Below, one piece after another: positions 59,327 through 64,000 of a stretch of DNA of 64,000 bases. This stretch comes from JBBPYC01 sp038200275 (GTDB lineage Bacteria; Pseudomonadota; Gammaproteobacteria; Burkholderiales; Burkholderiaceae_C), in assembly GCA_038200275.1 (NCBI GenBank), contig JBBPYC010000052.1, positions 1-64,000 of the forward strand, read 5' to 3'. The translations under genes were made by a program, and so were the position numbers. The stretch's first letter is position 1; each line of letters starts with the position of its first letter. The notes beneath the pieces are model-generated. The model saw only the letters and a list, made by a program, of their open reading frames with translations. It did not search any database and was not told the origin of the DNA.

Positions 59327-60478
59327 ATGTTTCCACCGCTCAGCAACGACACCTTCCTGCGCGCCTGTCTGCGCCAGGCCACCGACTACACGCCCGTCTG
59401 GTTGATGCGCCAGGCCGGCCGCTATCTCCCCGAGTACCGCGCCACGCGGGCGCGTGCCGGCAGCTTCATGGGCCTGGCGACCAACGTCGACTACGCCACC
59501 GAAGTGACGCTGCAGCCGATTGACCGCTTCCCGCTGGATGCCGCGATCCTGTTTTCCGACATCCTGACGGTGCCGGACGCGATGGGCCTGGGTTTGAGTT
59601 TTCAGGACGGCGAAGGCCCGCGCTTTGCGCGCCCGGTACGCGATGAGGCAGCTGTGCAGCAACTCAGCGTGCCCGACCTGGACAAACTGCGCTACGTGTT
59701 CGACGCGGTCACGTCGATCCGCAAGGCGCTGAACGGGCGGGTGCCGCTGATCGGCTTTTCCGGCAGTCCGTGGACGCTGGCCTGCTACATGGTGGAAGGC
59801 GGCGGATCGAGCGATTACCGCCTGGTCAAGACGATGCTCTATGCGCGGCCGGATTTGATGCATCAGATGCTGGCAGTCAATGCGGATGCGGTGGCCGCCT
59901 ATTTGAATGCACAGATCGATGCCGGCGCGCAGGCCGTAATGATTTTCGACAGCTGGGGCGGGGTGCTGGCCGACGGCGCGTTCCAGGACTTCAGCCTGGC
60001 TTATACGAAGCGGGTGTTGGCCCAGCTCAAGCGCGAGGCGAACGGCCGCATCGTGCCGCGGCTGGTGTTCACCAAGGGCGGCGCCCCGTGGCTTAACGCG
60101 ATGGCCGAACTCGACTGCGAAGTGCTCGGTCTTGACTGGACCGTGCATCTCGGGTGGGCGCGCCGTCTGGTCGGCGAACGCAAGGCGCTGCAGGGCAATC
60201 TGGACCCGATGGCGCTGTTCGCCGGGCCGGAGCAGATTCACCAGCAGGTGGCGGCCGTGCTGGACAGTTTTGGGAAACCCCACACCGGGACGGGCCAGGG
60301 GCCGACCCAGATTTTCAACCTGGGGCATGGCATCAACCAGCACACGCCGCCCGCCTCGGTCGCGGCGCTGGTGGAAGCCGTGCATGGGTTATCGCGCGCA
60401 AGCCGCAGGGGGGGGCTTGAATCATCGAAAGGATCGCTGACGGGCCGGTTTGGCAAGCCTTCTGTTGTGGTTTTTTGA
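59327..60478 (+). CDS. hemE: Uroporphyrinogen decarboxylase
   Basis: HemE decarboxylates uroporphyrinogen III to coproporphyrinogen III. The 383-residue protein has PVWLMRQAGRYLPEYRATRA, AAILFSDILTVPDAMGLGL (catalytic Asp), GFSGSPWTLACYMVEGGGS, IFDSWGG and FNLGHGINQHTPPASVAALV. After the usual end (VEAVHGLSR) it continues for about 25 residues (Ser/Arg/Gly-rich, ending PSVVVF), an extension not normally seen. ATG 59327 starts the family core; frame upstream reaches the divergent Bug gene start but is not conserved. Confidence 0.96.
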   Translation: MFPPLSNDTFLRACLRQATDYTPVWLMRQAGRYLPEYRATRARAGSFMGLATNVDYATEVTLQPIDRFPLDAAILFSDILTVPDAMGLGLSFQDGEGPRFARPVRDEAAVQQLSVPDLDKLRYVFDAVTSIRKALNGRVPLIGFSGSPWTLACYMVEGGGSSDYRLVKTMLYARPDLMHQMLAVNADAVAAYLNAQIDAGAQAVMIFDSWGGVLADGAFQDFSLAYTKRVLAQLKREANGRIVPRLVFTKGGAPWLNAMAELDCEVLGLDWTVHLGWARRLVGERKALQGNLDPMALFAGPEQIHQQVAAVLDSFGKPHTGTGQGPTQIFNLGHGINQHTPPASVAALVEAVHGLSRASRRGGLESSKGSLTGRFGKPSVVVF

Positions 60479-60505
60479 TCCTCATCGGTCGACTTGAAGC
60501 TTGAC

Positions 60506-60514
60506 TTATACACA
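60506..60514 (+). promoter_or_regulatory. DnaA box TTATACACA
   Basis: Exact match to the DnaA-ATP binding consensus TTAT(C/A)CACA. It lies 28 bases after the hemE stop. Confidence 0.55.
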
Positions 60515-60693
60515 AAGAATCTGCGCAGTCGCAAGGCGATCACGCTGGCAGCGTCTGCTGGTGAGTCAAGTCCAGAATGCGCTAAGTTGTTGATTAGGAA
60601 CCCATTCAACGCGCTGTCCAAATGCTGGGCAGATTGATTTGGACGTTGATTTGCAAAGCGACACGCGCATTCGCCTACAAGCTATCAACAAAG

Positions 60694-60702
60694 TTATCCA
60701 CA
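60694..60702 (+). promoter_or_regulatory. DnaA box TTATCCACA
   Basis: Exact match to the strongest DnaA box. It is about 100 bases before the priA start, in AAAGTTATCCACAGAAAC. Confidence 0.6.
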
Positions 60703-60793
60703 GAAACTGGGGACAGCGAATGGCTTGTTCCTTGAGCACGTGCTCAAGCCGACCAAGTCGGTGCTACGGACCAATCGGCCGTCGTTCAAAGCG

Positions 60794-62896
60794 ATGCTGA
60801 TGCAGCAAGTTGCCGTGCTGGTTTCCGCGCCCGCTCACAGTGGGCTGCAGGGGGCTTTGAGCTACCGATCCGACGCTGCGTTGGCGCCGGGCACCCTGGT
60901 GCGTGTGCCATTCGGCCGCCGCGAGGTGCTCGGCATGGTCTGGAAAGATGAGGCGCCGGGGGAAAACGATGCAGCCAGTCTGGAGCGGCTGAAGCCTATC
61001 GTGTCGGTGCTGGACGCCGTCCCACCGTTGTCGGCGCCGTGGCGCGCGTTGATTGCGTTCGCCGCGGGTTACTACCAGCGGTCATTGGGCGAAATCGCAC
61101 TGTCGGTGCTGCCAGCGGCATTGCGCGAATCCAGCCGCGAGCAGCTCGATCGGCGGCTCGGCAATCGGGCCCGATCGAAGGATCCGCTGCCGCCATCCGT
61201 CTTTGCTACGGAAAACGTAGCGTTAACCGAAGAGCAGCAGGTCGCGTTGGACCGATTTGATGCGGAACCGGGGCCATTTTTGCTGTACGGTGCCACGGGC
61301 AGCGGCAAGACCGAGGTCTATCTTCGGGCCGCACAGACGTTGTTAGGTAGGGATCCGGCTGCGCAGGTGCTGCTGCTGGTGCCGGAGATCAATCTCACGC
61401 CGCAGCTCGAAGCCCGGCTGCGCGATCGCTTCGGCACAGCAGCTGTCGTCTCGCTGCACAGCGGTCTGACGCCGCCGCAACGACTCAACAGTTGGCTGGC
61501 CGCGCACCTGGGGGCTGCCCGCATCGTGCTGGGCACCCGGCTTGCGGTGTTTGCGTCGATGCCGCAACTGAAGCTGGTGGTGGTCGACGAGGAGCATGAC
61601 CCCAGTTACAAGTCGCAAGACGGCGCGCGCTATTCGGCACGCGACCTTGCGGTGCTGCGCGGCAAGCTGGACGGTGCCAAGGTGCTGTTGGGCTCGGCCA
61701 CGCCGTCGCTTGAGAGTTGGCGCCACAGCGAGCCAAGCGCTGTGCCGGACGCTGCCGCGCCGCGCTATCGACGGCTGGTGATGCCTTCACGGATATCGGA
61801 CGGCGCGCTGCCCACGGTGCGTTTGGTCGACTTGGGCCGGCAGCCCAAGGATTGCGTGCTTGCGCCGCCGCTGGTGGAGGCAATCGGGCAACGGCTGGCG
61901 CGCGGCGAGCAGGCGATGCTGCTGTTGAATCGGCGTGGCTATGCGCCGGTGTTGCACTGCGCCGATTGCGGCTGGAAGAGCGAATGTCCGAACTGCAGTG
62001 CCTGGCGCGTATTTCACAAAGTCGACCGCAGTCTGCGCTGCCATCACTGCGGCTATGCAAGCCCGGTGCCGCGCGCCTGCCCGGCGTGCGGCAATCTGGA
62101 CGTGGCGCCGATGGGGCGGGGCACCGAGCGCATCGAGGAAATCGCGCAGCAACTGCTGGCGCCCCTGACCCGGCCGGACGGCGGCGCGGCGCGCGTACAG
62201 CGCATCGACGCGGACAGTACGCGAGCGAAAGGGGCGCTGGAAGCCCAGCTTGGCGCAGTGCACGCGGGCGAAGTCGACGTGTTGGTCGGCACCCAGATGA
62301 TCGCCAAAGGGCACGACTTTCGTCGCATCACGTTGGTCGCTGCGGTGAACCCGGACGGTGCGCTGTTTTCCAGCGATTTCCGAGCAGCAGAGCGGCTGTT
62401 CGCGTTGCTGATGCAGGCTGCAGGCCGGGCTGGGCGCGATGCGGGTCAGGCGACTGTCAGCGAGATGTGGGTACAGAGCTATTACCCGAAACACCCGCTC
62501 TATGGGGCGTTGGCGCAACATGACTACGTCGGCTTTGCAAAAGCACAACTGATCGAGCGGGAGCAAGCCGGCATGCCGCCGTTTTCATCCCAGGCGCTGG
62601 TGCGCGCAGACGCCAAGTCGCAGGAAGTTGCTCAAGCGTTTTTAAACGACGCAAGCGCCGTTGCCGAACAGCTTGGTCTGTTAGCTTCCGCCGTGCAGCG
62701 GTTTCCGGCCGTGCCACTGACAGTGCAACGCGTGGCCAATGTGGAACGCGCGCAGTTGTTGGTAGAGGCCCAATCGCGCATGGCGCTGCAACGATTCTTG
62801 GTGGCGTGGCAACCGCTGCTGCACTCAACCCGGGCCGAGCCCAGACATCGCGGAGTGATCCGCTGGGCGATCGACGTCGATCCGCTGGCGATCTGA
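60794..62896 (+). CDS. priA: Primosomal replication restart helicase PriA
   Basis: PriA reloads the replisome at collapsed forks. The protein (700 residues from ATG 60794) has a 3'-DNA-binding domain (VPFGRREVLGMVW), the helicase core with Walker A GATGSGKTE, VVDEEHDPSYK (DEEH box) and LGSATPSLESW, and the Cys zinc knuckles (CADCGWKSECPNCSAW, CHHCG, CPACGN). QAAGRAGRD completes motif VI. The frame is open from TTG 60725, but similarity starts at MQQVAVLVSAP (ATG 60800). The DnaA box sits directly upstream. Confidence 0.96.
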   Translation: MLMQQVAVLVSAPAHSGLQGALSYRSDAALAPGTLVRVPFGRREVLGMVWKDEAPGENDAASLERLKPIVSVLDAVPPLSAPWRALIAFAAGYYQRSLGEIALSVLPAALRESSREQLDRRLGNRARSKDPLPPSVFATENVALTEEQQVALDRFDAEPGPFLLYGATGSGKTEVYLRAAQTLLGRDPAAQVLLLVPEINLTPQLEARLRDRFGTAAVVSLHSGLTPPQRLNSWLAAHLGAARIVLGTRLAVFASMPQLKLVVVDEEHDPSYKSQDGARYSARDLAVLRGKLDGAKVLLGSATPSLESWRHSEPSAVPDAAAPRYRRLVMPSRISDGALPTVRLVDLGRQPKDCVLAPPLVEAIGQRLARGEQAMLLLNRRGYAPVLHCADCGWKSECPNCSAWRVFHKVDRSLRCHHCGYASPVPRACPACGNLDVAPMGRGTERIEEIAQQLLAPLTRPDGGAARVQRIDADSTRAKGALEAQLGAVHAGEVDVLVGTQMIAKGHDFRRITLVAAVNPDGALFSSDFRAAERLFALLMQAAGRAGRDAGQATVSEMWVQSYYPKHPLYGALAQHDYVGFAKAQLIEREQAGMPPFSSQALVRADAKSQEVAQAFLNDASAVAEQLGLLASAVQRFPAVPLTVQRVANVERAQLLVEAQSRMALQRFLVAWQPLLHSTRAEPRHRGVIRWAIDVDPLAI

Positions 62897-62940
62897 CCGG
62901 TCTGCGTTGCTCGGTCGTCGACTACATCACTTGGCAACCA

Positions 62941-63204
62941 TCAGAACATGCGCATCATGCGTTGCTTGCGCACTTCGCCCGGATGATTGCCCTGCGCGCG
63001 TGAGATGTCGGCCATGATGCGCGGATCGGCCAGCGCCGCATTCCACAGTTGCTGATCGGCGCGGGCGACTCGGCGGCGTGTGGCGGCAACAGCGCGCCGT
63101 TGCTGCCAGGCGCTCAGCAAGCGTGGCAATGCGGTCGGCACCCCGAATGGGGTGCTGGTCATGGCCGATTCCATCGAACGATTGGTTTGTGCGAGCGTGG
63201 TCAT
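62941..63204 (-). CDS. Small Arg-rich hypothetical protein
   Basis: An 87-residue protein convergent with priA. The N-terminal half has no motif. The C-terminal half, LPRLLSAWQQRRAVAATRRR then DPRIMADISRAQ...EVRKQRMMRMF, has the W-x-x-R-R and D-I-x-R layout of DUF1127-type proteins (short, basic, often regulatory), but with longer spacing, so the match is weak. AGGGAAACGAA before ATG 63204 is a good ribosome site. The 204 bases upstream (63205-63408) hold no gene. Confidence 0.55.
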   Translation of the reverse strand: MTTLAQTNRSMESAMTSTPFGVPTALPRLLSAWQQRRAVAATRRRVARADQQLWNAALADPRIMADISRAQGNHPGEVRKQRMMRMF

Positions 63205-63408
63205 TTCGTTTCCCTGGTGTCTGGTTCAGCCGGATTGGCTTTTGCAGTGAACTGCCGCAAAACGCGGTGGATCACTAACGGGTTGAACCAGATGTTAGGG
63301 TAAACCCCACTGTGCTTCCACTTTCAGTTGGTGATGCAACTCATTTATGAGATGAATATGCAGCCCGGCGGACTCCGCCCAGCGATTTGCGCTGGAAAAA
63401 GCGTTTGT

Positions 63409-64000
63409 TCAATCAGACAGGGCATCCCACCGTTCAAGTGCTGTCGTTAACGCTTCGTCGATGGCCGAATCACGCGCGTGCAAAGTGGCGGCGCGCGTTG
63501 CATCACGCTGATAGAGCGTGGGGTCGGCCAGTTCTTTGCGCAGCGTTGACTGCTCGGCTTCCAGCTCGGTGATTCGCGCCGGCAGGGTATCGAGCTCGCG
63601 CTGTTCTTTGTAGCTGCGCTTTTTCTTGATGGCGCTGGTCGCAGGTGAGGCGATTGGCGCCGTAGTTGGCGTTGCATCGCTTGGGCCACCAACTGCGTGG
63701 TCCGGCGCGCGCACATTCGACGTCGCTGCTGCATTGCGGGTGCGCTCGCTCTGCAGCAACCAATCCTGCACACCACCCACGTATTCACGCCACCGGGCGG
63801 GGCGCTCTGGTGTGCCTTCATACGCAATGATGCTGGTCACCACGTTGTCCAGAAAACGCCGATCGTGGCTGACCAGGAACACCGTGCCGTCGTAGCTTTG
63901 CAGCAATTCTTCCAGCAGCTCGAGCGTGTCGATGTCGAGATCGTTGGTCGGCTCATCGAGCACCAGCACATTCGCTGGCCGCGCGAACAGCCGGGCCAGC
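63409..64000 (-). CDS. uup: ABC-F ATPase Uup, C-terminal part (runs off the right edge)
   Basis: The visible 196 codons start within the second ATPase domain: LARLFARPANVLVLDEPTND (Walker B), LVSHDRRFLDNV (H-loop). A charged linker then leads to a C-terminal coiled coil (YKEQRELDTLPARITELEAE...LYQRD). That coiled coil, the L-P-x-x-I-x-x-L-E-x-E pattern and the linker length fit Uup, a soluble ABC-F protein linked to transposon excision and ribosome quality rather than transport. The first ATPase half is beyond the window. Confidence 0.93.
   Translation of the reverse strand, partial: LARLFARPANVLVLDEPTNDLDIDTLELLEELLQSYDGTVFLVSHDRRFLDNVVTSIIAYEGTPERPARWREYVGGVQDWLLQSERTRNAAATSNVRAPDHAVGGPSDATPTTAPIASPATSAIKKKRSYKEQRELDTLPARITELEAEQSTLRKELADPTLYQRDATRAATLHARDSAIDEALTTALERWDALSD

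Larger units (their letters stand above)
60479..60793. other. hemE-priA spacer with two DnaA boxes
   Basis: This gene-free region of 315 bases is AT-richer than the surrounding genes. It contains TTATACACA at 60506-60514 and TTATCCACA at 60694-60702, both in the same orientation and 188 bases apart. A CTATCAACA at about 60682 is a weak third match. No other feature was recognised. Confidence 0.6.

Noticed and set aside
1..64000. Search for tRNA, rRNA, riboswitch, prophage or defence islands
   Set aside because: By eye I found no cloverleaf, no rRNA core sequence, no integrase, restriction or CRISPR gene, and no conserved riboswitch core. A covariance-model scan would be needed to exclude small RNAs.

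Overview
The window is about 64 kb of dense, GC-rich bacterial chromosome. Gene content and order point to a betaproteobacterium of the order Burkholderiales, probably Comamonadaceae or a close relative. The evidence is the ppc/hemC-hemD-hemX-hemY block, rne/rluC/HAD/Rieske/sppA, yceD-rpmF-plsX-fabHDG-acpP-fabF, rpoE-rseA-rseB-mucD-lepA-lepB-DUF4845-rnc-era-recO-pdxJ-acpS-nagZ, uvrA/MFS/ssb, orphan Bug-type (tripartite tricarboxylate family) binding proteins, and short intergenic repeats of a type I associate with Comamonadaceae. No rRNA, tRNA, CRISPR array, prophage or complete mobile element was seen.

Layout. 1-226: 3' end of an IS5-like element. 236-1392 (-): two coupled genes sharing a duplicated, unnamed domain, one of them ending in a SHOCT domain. 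1610-2778: recR and a MAPEG membrane protein. 3198-6593: mltD, a yafS-like methyltransferase and rnhA, without the gloB and dnaQ genes that usually accompany them. 6793-9345: a NIPSNAP protein next to an acetolactate-synthase-like ThDP enzyme, then a hydrophilic protein of unknown role. 9435-10079: a decayed VapBC-type toxin-antitoxin pair. 10142-17400: ppc and the haem genes, ending in a hemY that is intact only in its N-terminal half. 17441-24636: rne, then rluC, a HAD phosphatase, a Rieske protein and sppA. 24657-26071 (-): a tetrapyrrole-methylase-family enzyme and maf. 26100-32661: yceD, rpmF and the fatty-acid/phospholipid operon. 32766-37585: envelope-stress sigma factor RpoE, its anti-sigma module RseA/RseB and the periplasmic protease MucD. 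37795-46210: LepA, signal peptidase, RNase III, Era, RecO, PdxJ, AcpS and NagZ, packed with short overlaps. 46321-48191: an 18-codon Lys-rich mini-ORF and, divergently, an unusual single-chain ABC exporter. 48444-55457: uvrA, an MFS transporter, a CLC exchanger and ssb. 55492-59226 (-): a Bug/dehydratase/Bug catabolic operon. 59327-64000: hemE, a spacer with two DnaA boxes, priA, a small unknown protein and the C-terminal part of uup.

How the genes work together. Most of the window is housekeeping: haem synthesis (hemC, hemD, hemX, hemE), membrane lipid synthesis (plsX, fab genes, acpP and its activator acpS), envelope stress response (rpoE-rseAB-mucD), RNA and translation quality (rne, rnc, era, lepA, rluC), protein export (lepB, sppA), DNA repair and restart (recR, recO, uvrA, ssb, priA), and peptidoglycan turnover (mltD, nagZ).

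A secondary theme is small-scale gene decay and reshuffling: an IS remnant, a broken toxin-antitoxin pair, a hemY split by several frameshifts, and conserved neighbours missing around recR, mltD/rnhA and the haem genes. I found no clearly new multi-gene defence or metabolic system. The most unusual items are the atypical DEW-motif ABC exporter beside a Lys-rich mini-ORF, the duplicated-domain SHOCT pair, the NIPSNAP/ThDP pair, and the DnaA boxes between hemE and priA.
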